64,000 nucleotides of DNA, taken from contig NZ_CP073766.1 of assembly GCF_018255755.1 (NCBI RefSeq), forward strand, positions 372,001-436,000, written 5' to 3'. Origin of the DNA: Chitinophaga sp. HK235 (GTDB taxonomy: Bacteria > Bacteroidota > Bacteroidia > Chitinophagales > Chitinophagaceae). The notes beneath the pieces are model-generated. The model was given only the letters and a program-made list of their open reading frames with translations, ran no database searches and was not told where the DNA came from. A program made the position numbers and the translations under genes. Of the stretch, positions 27,578 through 38,200 are shown piece after piece. Each line of letters opens with the position of its first letter. The first letter of the stretch is position 1.

Positions 27578-29650
27578 TTATCCCGCCCTGCGCTGTTCTT
27601 CGGAAGGAGACGATGATTTGCTTGCCGCTTTTCCTTTGCCAAAACGATAACTGAAATTAACCTGCACCCCACGACTGAAAAAACGAATATACCAGTCCTG
27701 ACGTAGCCGTTCGTAGTCATAATACGAAGCCTCATCTTCACTCTGTAACAAATTGGTAAATCTGACAGCTATAGATCCGGTATTACGGAACAACTGCTGC
27801 CGGATACCGGCATGGACCATATAATACCCGGTGGTGGTAGTGGAAACTACCCGTTGCCCGGATACAGCTCTGATCTGGCATTCTGCCTGTAAATGAGGCG
27901 TGAGGCGGAATTGCTGGTTACAATTGATATTCCACGAAATCAGACCGCGGCGGTAAGGCATGTCTCCGGAAAAGGATTGACTGAAGAAGGTGACGTCATA
28001 GTCTGCTGACCACCAGGAAGTCCATTGGGTGTTATAGCTGATGTTGAGGTTCCAGGCGCCGGACCGTTGTATATTGACGGGAGTTCTTGTGATGGTTTTC
28101 TGATTGTCATCCAGAAAGGGCAGGGTGGCAATATAATGACGGTAAAAGTCATATCCTGCTGTGATAAATAGTGTTTGACGCCAGCCATAGGTAAGGGCGG
28201 CATTGTAGGCCATTTGCGGTTGTAATTGCGGATTGCCTGTAAAATACAGCTTGGGGGAAAGTGGGTAACGGAAAGGGTTCAACTGTGTATAGGATGGACG
28301 ATCAGTCCGGCTATTGCACTTGAGTTGCAGGGTGTGTTGCGGATGGAAGTTGTACGTTATAAAGAAGGAGGGGAATAATTGCAGATAACGGCTGTTGAGC
28401 AGTATGCCTGCCGGATGCTGCTCACTGTGGTTTTGAGTATACTCTGTACGGATGCCGGCCTGTAGTTTTACAGCGGTATAGTTTTTACTAAACTGAAGGT
28501 ACCCTGCTGTAATAGTTTCGCTGTTGCTGATGATATCAGGGTGGAGGGTGTCTGGCCGTTGGTAACTGTTGTTATTGCTGATAGCGACACTACTATATTT
28601 GAAGCCTGCTGTAACGGTAGTCTGGTGTGCTAACGGTAACGTATAATCGGCCTTGACGGCATAGATGTGCAACTTTCGTTCCTGTGTCAGATGCTCATCG
28701 TTAATGGAGGCATACTGATGGGAGCTGCTGTTATAAATGGAATAGTCCGCGGCGACCGTCAGCTGTTGCCCGTTGCTGTCCAGCTGCTGCTGCCATTGCA
28801 GGCCGGTAATATAATGATAAGGCTTGCTCTCAACCTGGTTGCCGGTAACGAGGCTATCTGCGTCTGACCAAAGTAGAGACTGCACCCGGCTACGGCTCTG
28901 TAGATAACTCCCCATAGCGGAGAAGGAGAGTGTAGCCCTGGGGGATAGATATATATCGGCACTCAGGGCCGGACTAAGATTGTTGCCCTGCCTACGGAGA
29001 CGGTTATACGTTTGTTGTCTGCTCATCAGGCGATGGTCAGGATATAGGATATCAGTATTGATCGCTGTGGTGTAAAAATTAGTGGTATGTTGTGCACCGA
29101 GGTCGAAGGTGAGATTATACGATTGGTTTTTGTAACCAAGATTGATGCTGGTGTTGTATTTAGGGTACCATGCCTGCCCATATCCTGCGCTGATACTGCC
29201 GTTTAGGTTTTCCTGCCGGTTGGTTTTCCGGATGATGTTGATGATGCCTCCATTGCCTGCTGCATCATAGGCAGCTCCGGGATGGGTGATGATCTCTATT
29301 TTCCGGACCTGAGAAGCCGGCATGCTCCTGAGCAGGTTTTGAAGGTCTTCAGCTGTCAACGCCACATTTTTACCATCTATCAAAATTGTCATTCCCGGAC
29401 GGCCATTCACGGAGAGCTGGCCACCTTGTCCTACCTGCACGCCGGGCAGCTTTTCCATTACCTCCAGTAAACTGGCCCCTGCAGCAGCAATGGTGTTTTC
29501 TATTTGTACAATTGTTTTATCAGATTTTCTTTCTACCAGTGGCCGCCAGCCCTGGATGGAGACTTCCTTCAGCTGCTGCTTTGTCCGGCTGGTATCCTGT
29601 GCTGTGGCCATATCGGTGGCTAGCAGCAGGGCACATAAAATGTATTTCAT
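27578..29650 (-). CDS. Outer-membrane beta-barrel protein, TonB-receptor type
   Basis: A 690-residue outer-membrane protein. A signal peptide (residues 1-17) precedes a TonB-type plug: VSIQGWRPLVERKSDKTIVQIEN, LLEVMEKLPGVQV, GRPGMTILIDGK, and AAGNGGIINIIRK. The rest is a long alternating-strand barrel of the OMP_b-brl_3 (PF14905) type. It lacks the N-terminal carboxypeptidase-regulatory-like domain that many relatives carry, so it is a short form. The last strand ends in a Ser/Lys-rich tail rather than an aromatic residue, which is unusual for barrel assembly. Divergent from a LytS/LytTR pair, which may control it. Confidence 0.88.
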   Translation of the reverse strand: MKYILCALLLATDMATAQDTSRTKQQLKEVSIQGWRPLVERKSDKTIVQIENTIAAAGASLLEVMEKLPGVQVGQGGQLSVNGRPGMTILIDGKNVALTAEDLQNLLRSMPASQVRKIEIITHPGAAYDAAGNGGIINIIRKTNRQENLNGSISAGYGQAWYPKYNTSINLGYKNQSYNLTFDLGAQHTTNFYTTAINTDILYPDHRLMSRQQTYNRLRRQGNNLSPALSADIYLSPRATLSFSAMGSYLQSRSRVQSLLWSDADSLVTGNQVESKPYHYITGLQWQQQLDSNGQQLTVAADYSIYNSSSHQYASINDEHLTQERKLHIYAVKADYTLPLAHQTTVTAGFKYSSVAISNNNSYQRPDTLHPDIISNSETITAGYLQFSKNYTAVKLQAGIRTEYTQNHSEQHPAGILLNSRYLQLFPSFFITYNFHPQHTLQLKCNSRTDRPSYTQLNPFRYPLSPKLYFTGNPQLQPQMAYNAALTYGWRQTLFITAGYDFYRHYIATLPFLDDNQKTITRTPVNIQRSGAWNLNISYNTQWTSWWSADYDVTFFSQSFSGDMPYRRGLISWNINCNQQFRLTPHLQAECQIRAVSGQRVVSTTTTGYYMVHAGIRQQLFRNTGSIAVRFTNLLQSEDEASYYDYERLRQDWYIRFFSRGVQVNFSYRFGKGKAASKSSSPSEEQRRAG

Positions 29651-29852
29651 ACTATACAGGTTTGCTGCGAATGTCGGCAGCTATGAGCTCCGGTTTTTAA
29701 GCCGTCGACAGACAGGGAAACAGCAGGGTAATACGCAAACCCATATATGTTATAATCATTTCAGGCGGTGATTTTGCCTGTCGGGCAGGTGATACCGGCT
29801 ATTGGTGGAATAGGATAGATTTTCCAGGGAATTAATAGTACATTGTTGCATT

Positions 29853-30917
29853 ATGAATCTGCTGGAAAACATCAACAAGTTTCATAAAGAACATCGGATA
29901 CCGGCCCACTTGTTCTTCTGGCTGGGCGTATTACTGCTTTCTACCGGAGAAAGAAATTATTATTACCGGGAAGACTGGTTCTCTCTGCAAACCTATGCCT
30001 ACAACGGACTTACCCTGCTCACACAGGCGCTTACTTCCTATCTGCTGGCTTATCTTGTGATACCGCTTTTTTTTAGGAAAAAACAATACCTGACTGCAGT
30101 ACTCTTGTTATTATCGGGCATGTACGCGATCTGTATTTTATCAAGAATCATCACGGTGTATCTACAGGAACCGTTGTCGGGCACACTTCCCAAGGCAGGA
30201 GAAACACTACTGGAAATTGTCACCAATGTCTCCAAATTATGGCATGTTTATTTTTTCCGGAACTTTTCTGTAGCGGTGGTTTTTCTTTTTTTAAAACTGC
30301 TGAAAGACCAGCAGTTCCTGCAACAACGGTCTCTCCTGATGGAGAAAGGCAAAGCTGCTGCGGAACTGCAACTACTGCGGAACCAGCTGCAACCGCATTT
30401 CCTGTTCAATACGCTGAACAATATCTACGCGCTGTCTTTTATTGATAATGCCGGTACATCGGAGTCCATAGGGCGGCTGTCGGATATGCTCGATTATATT
30501 TTATACCGCTGCAATCAGCCTTTTGTAAAGTTATCGGAGGAAGTCGACCTGCTGCATAACTATATTGCACTGCAAGCATTACGGTATGATAAAAGGCTGC
30601 AGGTGGGCTTTACGGCCAGTGGCCATGAAACAGCACTGGTGGCGCCGTTATTGCTGCTTACCCTGGTGGAAAATGCATTTAAACACGGCGTCACAGATAA
30701 TGCGGGACATAAAAAGATTGATATTGTTATTACAGTAGCTGCTTCACAGTTGCATTGCCAGGTGCAAAATACCTGTGCCGTTGCAGCCCATAACGGCGGA
30801 AAGATAGGATTACACAATCTGCGTCAGCAGCTGGAGCTGATATACCCGGAAAAACATAACTTAGCCATAACAACCACAGAAGGTCTTTTTACGGTCACGC
30901 TGACGATTCAGTTATGA
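29853..30917 (+). CDS. LytS-type sensor histidine kinase
   Basis: A 354-residue membrane kinase. Four hydrophobic segments lie in residues ~18-150, then a short coiled stretch (LMEKGKAAAELQLLRNQ), the PHFLFNTLNN box with His182, and an ATPase region (LVENAFKHGV, then GKIGLHNLRQQLELIYP). The stop overlaps the start of the next gene by 4 bases (ATGA), so kinase and regulator are translationally coupled. It is divergent from the outer-membrane receptor gene across a 202-base gap. Confidence 0.93.
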   Translation: MNLLENINKFHKEHRIPAHLFFWLGVLLLSTGERNYYYREDWFSLQTYAYNGLTLLTQALTSYLLAYLVIPLFFRKKQYLTAVLLLLSGMYAICILSRIITVYLQEPLSGTLPKAGETLLEIVTNVSKLWHVYFFRNFSVAVVFLFLKLLKDQQFLQQRSLLMEKGKAAAELQLLRNQLQPHFLFNTLNNIYALSFIDNAGTSESIGRLSDMLDYILYRCNQPFVKLSEEVDLLHNYIALQALRYDKRLQVGFTASGHETALVAPLLLLTLVENAFKHGVTDNAGHKKIDIVITVAASQLHCQVQNTCAVAAHNGGKIGLHNLRQQLELIYPEKHNLAITTTEGLFTVTLTIQL

Positions 30918-31627
30918 AAACAAAATGTTTACTCGTTGATGATGAACCACTGGCTATTTCATTGCTGCAACGGCATCTGGAAAAACTGGATTCTTTTGAA
31001 GTGGTGGCTACCTGTGATAACGCTGTCAGGGCGCTGGAACTGTTGCAATCGCAACCTGTTGATCTGATATTCCTGGACATTGAAATGCCGCAGCTTTCAG
31101 GACTTACCCTGTTGAAGACCCTGAAAAATGCCCCCGCTGTGATCATTACTACGGCCTACCGGGAATTTGCAGTGGAGGTTTATGATCTTGATGTGATAGA
31201 CTATCTGCTGAAGCCTGTCACGTTTGACCGCTTTCTGCGGGCAATAGAGCGTTATCTGCGGACTACGGATAAACCGTTGGCTGAGGTATTATCTTCTACA
31301 GAAAAAAAATATATCTATCTCAAATCTGCTCATAAGTTCATCAAACTGCATACGGATGAGATCCTCTATATAGAGAGTCAAAAAGACTATATCATCGTGT
31401 ATACCAGAGAAAAGAAGATCATGGCCAAATACCGCATCGGAGATATGGAGCAGGAATTAAAGGAAAAAGGTTTCCTGCGGGTGCACCGTTCGTTTATGGT
31501 CAATGTGGTTAATATTACCGCCTTCACGGCTGCCGACGTGGAAATCGGCACGGTGCTGGTGCCTATCGGCAGCAGCTACAAGGAATACATTTTCAGGGCC
31601 CTGAATGCCGACCGTTATTCCGGATAA
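30914..31627 (+). CDS. LytTR-family response regulator
   Basis: Partner of the kinase it overlaps. The receiver domain starts TKCLLVDDEPLAISLL, with phospho-acceptor Asp55 in FLDIEMPQ and Lys in LLKPVTFDRF. The C-terminal LytTR domain contains ILYIESQKDYIIVYT and FLRVHRSFMVNV, expected to bind direct repeats in promoters as a dimer. It is a usual 237 residues long. A hairpin follows at 31630-31659. Confidence 0.93.
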   Translation: MKTKCLLVDDEPLAISLLQRHLEKLDSFEVVATCDNAVRALELLQSQPVDLIFLDIEMPQLSGLTLLKTLKNAPAVIITTAYREFAVEVYDLDVIDYLLKPVTFDRFLRAIERYLRTTDKPLAEVLSSTEKKYIYLKSAHKFIKLHTDEILYIESQKDYIIVYTREKKIMAKYRIGDMEQELKEKGFLRVHRSFMVNVVNITAFTAADVEIGTVLVPIGSSYKEYIFRALNADRYSG

Positions 31628-31629
31628 AA

Positions 31630-31664
31630 ATCAGGGCCGATCATTTGATCAGCCCTGATGCAAG
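31630..31664. terminator. Hairpin between convergent genes
   Basis: An 8-bp stem (ATCAGGGC at 31630-31637, GCCCTGAT at 31652-31659) with further inner complementarity (GATCA/TGATC) lies between the LytTR gene and the minus-strand TlpA-like gene. The T tract is weak, so termination strength is uncertain. Confidence 0.6.
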
Positions 31665-31665
31665 T

Positions 31666-32787
31666 TTATTGCAGCAGTGATGCCAGTTTTTTCTCCAGTG
31701 CTTCGGCACGGAGATTTTTAGCGACTATTTTCCCATCGGGGCCGATAAGGAAATTGGCCGGAATGCCCTGTACACCGTACATTTTAGCAGCTTCATTTTT
31801 CCAGCCTTTCAGGTCTGATACCTGTGTCCATTGCAGTCCATCATCATGGATAGCCTGCATCCAGAAAGATTTACCATTTTCATTGTCGAGGGATACGCCC
31901 AGGATGGTGAAATTTTTATCTTTAAACTGTTGGAAGGCGGCTACCACATTAGGGTTTTCCTTGCGGCAGGGACCGCACCAGCTGGCCCAGAAGTCCACCA
32001 GTACATATTTACCTCTGAAGTCCTTCAGGGACACAGGATTGCCCAGCGTATCATTCTGAGTGAATACCGGTGCCATAACGCCAATAGCTGTTTTACGCTG
32101 TGTTTCCAGATGGTCGGCAAATTGTTTGCCGGCTTTGCTACCCCGGATATCAGATGACAACAGGTTGAACACTGGCGTTACTTTCTCCGGGTCCGGATCG
32201 TAGCCAGCCCATTCGGTGATGGCATCGAGGCTCACGCTGGTGTTGGGATGGGCTTTTACAAAAGTCGCCAGCACTTTCTGCTGTGCCTGGTCTATGGCTT
32301 TATTCTCTGCCTGGTACTGCTTTTTAAAGGCTTCCTGCTCTCTTTCTGCAGGCTTCATGGCATAGTATTTCTGGCTCAGCTCATCCGATTTTTTGTTGAC
32401 ATCCTGAGATGCTTTTTTATACTGCTGATGAACAGTATTGGCCGCGCCACCTTTGATAGTGGCATTCAGGATGGAATCGGCACTGTTAATAAGGATAGTA
32501 CCTTTTTCCAGATAAAACACCAGACGGTTGGCGGTATAAGAGCTGGCAAGGGTATTACCGGTAAACAGAAAAGCCCTGGAGGCAATATCCGTTTTGCCGG
32601 TAAAAGTGAAGCTGCCATTGCTGATCACTGCGGAATCAATGATTCTTCCTTTGCTGTTGCTGCTGTACAGATAGGCTTTTTGGTAGATGTTGTCTTTACC
32701 TACAGTACCATTGATGGTGTAAGAGCCTTCCTGGGCCACTGCCATCAGTGGCAGAATACAGGCTGCTGCGAGCGTTACTTTTTTCAT
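31666..32787 (-). CDS. TlpA-like thioredoxin with DUF4369 N-terminus
   Basis: Exported thiol-disulfide oxidoreductase. The signal peptide covers residues 1-18. A DUF4369-type beta domain (YTINGTVG through FTFTGKTD) is followed by a helical linker (KKASQDVNKKSDELSQKYY). The C-terminal AhpC/TSA thioredoxin fold has active site WCGPC (Cys271, Cys274) and cis-Pro in GVQGIPANF. It probably keeps periplasmic or outer-membrane proteins reduced or resolves disulfides. It is the last gene of the minus-strand Sus-like locus, as commonly seen in Bacteroidota. Confidence 0.9.
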   Translation of the reverse strand: MKKVTLAAACILPLMAVAQEGSYTINGTVGKDNIYQKAYLYSSNSKGRIIDSAVISNGSFTFTGKTDIASRAFLFTGNTLASSYTANRLVFYLEKGTILINSADSILNATIKGGAANTVHQQYKKASQDVNKKSDELSQKYYAMKPAEREQEAFKKQYQAENKAIDQAQQKVLATFVKAHPNTSVSLDAITEWAGYDPDPEKVTPVFNLLSSDIRGSKAGKQFADHLETQRKTAIGVMAPVFTQNDTLGNPVSLKDFRGKYVLVDFWASWCGPCRKENPNVVAAFQQFKDKNFTILGVSLDNENGKSFWMQAIHDDGLQWTQVSDLKGWKNEAAKMYGVQGIPANFLIGPDGKIVAKNLRAEALEKKLASLLQ

Positions 32788-32825
32788 ATTGTCAGTTGGT
32801 TTTCTATCCTAAAATGTCTTTGTTT

Positions 32826-33740
32826 CTAATTGCCCAGTCTCTGGCGGTAATAGTTACCGCTCTTCTGGATGTCCCAGCCGTAGCTGTTGAAGAACTTAAT
32901 GATCACTTCATATTTTCTGGCGCGGGCAGGGCTGTTGTCCAGATATTTTGTTTTGATGTTATCGTAAGATTCGGTGGCGAGTAGTTTCATCCATTCGCCG
33001 AAGTCTACATCGAAGTTGGTACTACCGCCGATGGTGATAAAGCCGCCGTTGCGGGCTACTTCATCACGGGACTTGTCAAGGGCATCCTGATCTCTGTCTT
33101 TTTCGTATTGTTTGAAGATCTTGTCCAGGGCTTCGCCATTATCATATGCTTTGCCCGCCAATACAAATTCGGAGATGGGAGTTGCCATTCTGCCGGCTAC
33201 CATGGGGCCCAGCGCACCCCATATAGCACGGGTCAGCGTAGAGTCCATATAGTAATGGTTAACAGGATCCGTTATCGGTAAGGCGCCTATCAGATGATTG
33301 GGCCAGCATACAATCAGCCTGCTGCGACCGAAATTGATAAGGTCTGCGGCCCAGAAACTGCCTCTGTAAGTCTTCACAAAAAATATTTCCATCGGGAAAA
33401 AGGTCTTTGCAAATTTCTCCGACACATTGGATAATAACGCCTGTGAATACATAATGGCGCTGCTTCGCTGGTCATCATCAATTTTACCCGCACCCCAGCG
33501 ATTGATGGGATCAGTACCCAGGACACCGTTGGTGACTTCCTTCCAGTCATTGAAGTCCATGCGTATCCAGACATCGTAACGCTTAAACATATCTTTTACC
33601 TCAGCAGGTGCATCTGCAGGGGGCGTATAGCTTTTTGCAATACCCAGATCGGCTGTGAACCCGGGCTGGGGTTCTTTGGAGCAGCCTGCTCCGAAGAGGG
33701 CTGCCAGTACTAACAGGGAAGCATATATTGGTTTCATCAT
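32826..33740 (-). CDS. Lipoprotein resembling SusD-linked zinc metallopeptidases, motif lost
   Basis: A 304-residue lipoprotein (lipobox FGAGC, Cys20). Its place next to SusD and its C-terminal half (GGFITIGGSTNFDVDFGEWMKLL, then KYEVIIKFFNSYGWDIQ) resemble the putative zinc-binding metallopeptidase lipoproteins (PF15890-like) that accompany SusC/SusD pairs. The expected HExxH helix falls around TLTRAIWGALGPMVAG and has no His or Glu, so a catalytic role is unlikely. It may act as a surface binding protein. The family assignment is by pattern and context, hence moderate confidence. The gene ends 39 bases before the TlpA-like gene starts. Confidence 0.65.
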   Translation of the reverse strand: MMKPIYASLLVLAALFGAGCSKEPQPGFTADLGIAKSYTPPADAPAEVKDMFKRYDVWIRMDFNDWKEVTNGVLGTDPINRWGAGKIDDDQRSSAIMYSQALLSNVSEKFAKTFFPMEIFFVKTYRGSFWAADLINFGRSRLIVCWPNHLIGALPITDPVNHYYMDSTLTRAIWGALGPMVAGRMATPISEFVLAGKAYDNGEALDKIFKQYEKDRDQDALDKSRDEVARNGGFITIGGSTNFDVDFGEWMKLLATESYDNIKTKYLDNSPARARKYEVIIKFFNSYGWDIQKSGNYYRQRLGN

Positions 33741-33758
33741 GTTTGATTTTGATTAATA

Positions 33759-35210
33759 TCAGGGATTAGGCTGCATTTCAGGGCTGTTGTTCAGTTCAGA
33801 CAGCGGTATCTGTAGCAGATAGCGGTTGTCGTTCTGTTTCAGCTGATAGAGCTGTCCGTTTTTGTACACATGTGTCAGCGCTGGTTTACCCAGTCTTCTC
33901 AGGTCCATCCAGCGGAGACCTGCATCAAAGGCCAGCTCTACACGGCGTTCTTCCAGGATACGCTGCAACAGGCTTTCATCTGTAAAGTCGGCTGCCTGTA
34001 ATGGTACAAACTCACCCCTTTTGATACGGCGTGTCAGCAGATTGTTAAGGTCGGTGATGGCTTTGTCTTTCTGTTTCAGCCGTGCATAGGCTTCTGCACG
34101 GATAACATGTGCTTCACTGACTTTAAGTCCGATATAGTAGCTTGGATTTTCCTGCTTGGCGTACATGTTGTATAGGGTAGGCCCATACTGCTTGCCGTCC
34201 GGAGTGGTAGGATCATAGAAGGTGGCGAATATATACCGGCGGTAGTCGCTGCCTCCGTTGGGACGCGTACAGAGGGCCAGCAGCTCCGGAGTAGGCTTAA
34301 ACATATTCATGGTATGGTAGTAGATGTTGAGGTTGGCACTGCCTCCGGTAAAAAACAGTACTTCATTTTTGTAGTCACCGTCTATTACACCTACGTTGCC
34401 CGTGAAAGCGGTGGCGTTACTCTTTTCATCGATGCGCGCCTGCATGCTGTTCATGTCCGAGAGGGGTTTGGTCACGATCACATCTGTGGCAGCAGCAATG
34501 GCCTTTTCATATTCGCCCATGAAGAGCAGCACCCGGGCACGCAAGGCCTGTACGGCGCTGAGATCAAACCTGAATTTATTGATGCTCTTTTTACCTGCCA
34601 GCAGTGTGGATGCCTGGTCCATATCGGCCAGTATCTGTTTGTATACTTTTTCCAATGGCTCCCGCACATTGTTTTGTGTATTTTGATGTACATTTTTTGC
34701 ACTTAGTGGCATGGGCACGCCCGGAGCCTTCAGAGTGGCCTGGCTGTAGGGTTCTGCATAATAATTGACCAGATAGAAGTAAGCATAGGCCCGCAGGGCA
34801 TAGGCTTCTCCCTTTACGGTTTCGTAGAGTGCTGTTTCATCACTGGCTGGCTTGCGCTCGTTGAAATTGTCCAGCACGGTGTTGGCATAAAAGATGGACG
34901 AGTAGAGCTGACCCCAGTAAGGATCGTTCTCCTGGCCGTCCGGCACTTTGGAAGGAGCCCAGGTAAACCATTGTTCCAGCTCTTTCTGCGGACTGGTAGT
35001 AGTGGCCAGGTTGGCATATACGTTGTCTGTCATCAACTCTGTTTTGATGAAGAAGTCAGCGCGGGGATAGCCACCCAGCAGCACAGACTCATAGTCGGCA
35101 ATGCTCACCGGCACCATCCGGTTCACCGGTTTAATATCCAGCAGTTTGTTGCAACTGGCAAGGATAAACGAAAACAGCAGTAATGGTGTGAGATATCTAT
35201 ATTTCATCAT
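33759..35210 (-). CDS. SusD/RagB family substrate-binding lipoprotein
   Basis: Surface lipoprotein that binds substrate and closes over its SusC partner. The lipobox LASC (Cys20) follows a short signal. KLLDIKPVNRMVPVSIADYESVLLGGYP is the typical SusD start. TPR-like helices (ALRAYAYFYLVNYYAEPYSQ, ALRARVLLFMGEYEKAI) and the C-terminal signature VSEAHVIRAEAYARL...AITDLNNLL...ILEERRVELAFDAGLRWMDLRR are all present. It is 483 residues, a normal length, and starts 8 bases after SusC ends. Substrate (glycan, peptide or other) cannot be read. Confidence 0.95.
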   Translation of the reverse strand: MMKYRYLTPLLLFSFILASCNKLLDIKPVNRMVPVSIADYESVLLGGYPRADFFIKTELMTDNVYANLATTTSPQKELEQWFTWAPSKVPDGQENDPYWGQLYSSIFYANTVLDNFNERKPASDETALYETVKGEAYALRAYAYFYLVNYYAEPYSQATLKAPGVPMPLSAKNVHQNTQNNVREPLEKVYKQILADMDQASTLLAGKKSINKFRFDLSAVQALRARVLLFMGEYEKAIAAATDVIVTKPLSDMNSMQARIDEKSNATAFTGNVGVIDGDYKNEVLFFTGGSANLNIYYHTMNMFKPTPELLALCTRPNGGSDYRRYIFATFYDPTTPDGKQYGPTLYNMYAKQENPSYYIGLKVSEAHVIRAEAYARLKQKDKAITDLNNLLTRRIKRGEFVPLQAADFTDESLLQRILEERRVELAFDAGLRWMDLRRLGKPALTHVYKNGQLYQLKQNDNRYLLQIPLSELNNSPEMQPNP

Positions 35211-35218
35211 ACATCTGT

Positions 35219-38200
35219 TTAAAACTGTAAGGAAAAGGAGAATGAATAGGAGCGTGGCAGCGGCAGGTAAGTATTACCAAATGATACATTGGCTGATCTG
35301 GTGTCGCTGTACCGCATCACGGAACCGGTGGCTTCCGGGTCCTGCCCTTTGAGGGCGCTGTTTTTCCATACATGCAGGTTGTTACCTTGCAGCATGAACC
35401 GCATATTCTGAATGCCGCTTTTACGCAGACGGGGACTGTACAGATCGTAGCTGAGAGAGAGGTTCTGCAGACGCACAAAATCTCCCTTTACTGTTCTGAG
35501 GTCGCTGTTGTCATACATTTCTCCGTTGTAAGGCCGTGAATCGGAGAGGCCGGTGATGTTGGTCTCTGATTCCAGGCGGGGAATGTTGGTTTTAAGTTCA
35601 TCACCCGGCTGCTGCCATCTGTTGGCCCATTCGGCAGACAGGTTCTGGGAAGCTTCAGGATAATTGAAGAGCACACCGGTAGAGAGGTTGCGCAAACGGA
35701 TGACGTTGCCGAAACTGCCGATGAACAGCGCTGATAAAGTGAATTTTTTATAAGAGAAAGTATTGGTGAAACCGCCCTGTACTAATGGCATGGTGGTGCC
35801 GGAATATACCAGCCCGTCGAGGTTACGCATGCCGTTGGACACGGTTTCTCCGGGTTTGTTGGTATAGAAGGTGGCATGTCCGTCTTTATTGAGGCCCGCA
35901 AAACGATAAGACCACAACCCGTTGATGGGCTTGCCTATCACAGCGGCATCGCCGTAGTTGCTTCTTTGTGCATTGGTCAGGCTATACACGGTAGGCAGGG
36001 AGTATACGTCCAGTACTTCGTTTTTATTATAACCTGCATTGAGGTTGGTAGACCAGCGGAAGTTTTTGCTGTCGATGTTGATGGTATTGAAAGTCACTTC
36101 CACACCGCTGTTTTTCATAGAAGCCCAGTTCACCTGAATGGTGTTGAAGCCGGATACCTGTGATACGCGTTTGTTGCCGAGCAGATCTACACCTTTTTTG
36201 TTATAGTATTCCAAAGTCACCATGAAACGGCGTTTCCAGAGACCCAGTTCCAGAGCCAGGTTGGTGGTATAGTTTTTCTCCCATTTCAGGTTGGGGTTCT
36301 TAGGCGCATTGATCACGAGGAAATTGTCCTTGTTGGCCTGATCGGGCTTACCTACAGTGGCCACGATGTCGGAGTAGGCCTGTGCGGCCACGTTACCCTG
36401 GCTGCCATAGGAAGCGCGGACGGTGAGATAACTCAGCCAGTCCTTATTAGCAAAGAAAGGTTCTTCTTTCAGCTGGTAGTTGGCTCCTACGGCCCACAGT
36501 GGCTGGAACAGCTGGTTGGTTTTGAGACCAAAGCGGTTGGAACCGTCTGTACGGGCGTTGAAACTCACGGTATATCTGTTTTTGAAGGTATATCCTGTTG
36601 TACCGTAATAAGACACAGACGCCTGCTGATTGAGGTTTTCGGTCCAGTAGGGGACACCCAGTTTCTGCATCAGCGCAAACTGCGGCATCTGCTGCCTTCC
36701 GCGTTCATGCACATAACCGTAGATCTCCGTTGCTTCTTCTTCATATTTGGAAGTCCTGATTTCCTGTCCGGCCATCACATCAAAACGGTGATTGGCATTG
36801 AGTACCGGCATATAGGATACCTGGTTGCGAAGCGTGATGGAGTTGTTGTTATTGTTTTTGCCTTTACGGTAACCGCCTTCATTCCACAGCTGAACACCCA
36901 CGTAATCGATGATGGTGTAAACATCCTGCCGTCTTCTTTTTACGAAGTAGCTGTTTTCGGTGGCGATATCTTCATCAGTAGTGTTCTGGTTGGCAAAGGA
37001 AAAGAGGCTGCTGAAGATCAGCGGATTCAGTGGCTTCCACTCCAGGTCTACTGTACCTCTGATGCCGAAGTTTTTGGAATTACGCCAGCCATAGTCACGG
37101 TTTTCCATGAAGTTGTATTTGATGCCGTTGTAATACAGGTAGTTGTAGTTACCGTTTTCATCATAGGCATTCTGGGCACGGGTGGTGTAGATGGCCCATT
37201 CGTAAGGGTTTTCACGGGAGTCGGCGGCAAAAAAGCTGCTGTTATCACGACGGTTAAAGTCCAGCATACCGCCCACACGCAGCGTAGGATGCAGTTTGGT
37301 ATATACTTTCAGAGAGGCGGTATAGGTTTTCATACCTGTCTGCTTTGCAGTGGCTTGTTCATCCATATAGCTGCCGGAGAGGTAGAAAGTGGTTTTTTCA
37401 TTACCGCCGGAGATATTAAGGTTCTGGCGATGGGTGAAAGCATTGCGGAAGAGGTATTGGAACCAGTCGGTGTTTACCTGTTCCAGCTGATTGACTTTTT
37501 TCTCGAAGTCGGCCCAGCTGAGTTTACGGTCATGCACGTCTATGAGATAACGTTCAAAGTCGGTAGCAGTGCCGTATTCACCGGTGCGGGGGGAGCTGGC
37601 GGTGAGCACGCCCCGGCGTACCATTTCCAGGTCTACACCGATTCTCTCCTGAGAATTCATCATATAGGCGTCTTCGATACGGGGACGCATATTGGCAGTT
37701 ACAAAACTGGAGTAGTTAATCCTTGTTTTACCAGCCTGGCCTTTTTTGGAGGTGAGCACGATGACGCCGTTAGCTGCTTTGGTGCCGTAGATGGCGGTGG
37801 CAGCCGCATCTTTCAGCACGTTGATAGACTCGATATCTTCTACGTTGATACCACCGATACCGGAGGCAATCAGGTTGCGGTTGGTCATAATATCGTCTAC
37901 GGAAGCGTTAATGGGATCGTCAAGGATGATACCGTCTATTACCCATAAAGGCTGCGTGTTTCCACTGATGGTGGATGTTCCGCGGATACGGATCTGCGGT
38001 ACTGCTCCCGGTGCACCGGAAGTGCTCATCACTACCATACCGGGTACCTGTCCCTGCAGCAGTTTGTCGATGCTGGGCTGGTTGATGGTTTTGAGATTTT
38101 CTGTTTTGAGAGAAGTGATGGAAGAGGTGAGTGAGCGCCGTTCTACCTTCTGGTAGCCGGTTACCACTACTTCGCTCATGGTTTTATCTTCCTGTTTCAA

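Noticed and set aside
36707..37948. 413-codon open frame on the plus strand inside susC
   Set aside because: It is the antisense shadow of the SusC barrel; its translation is Val/Gly/His-rich without domains, and the opposite strand encodes a convincing receptor.
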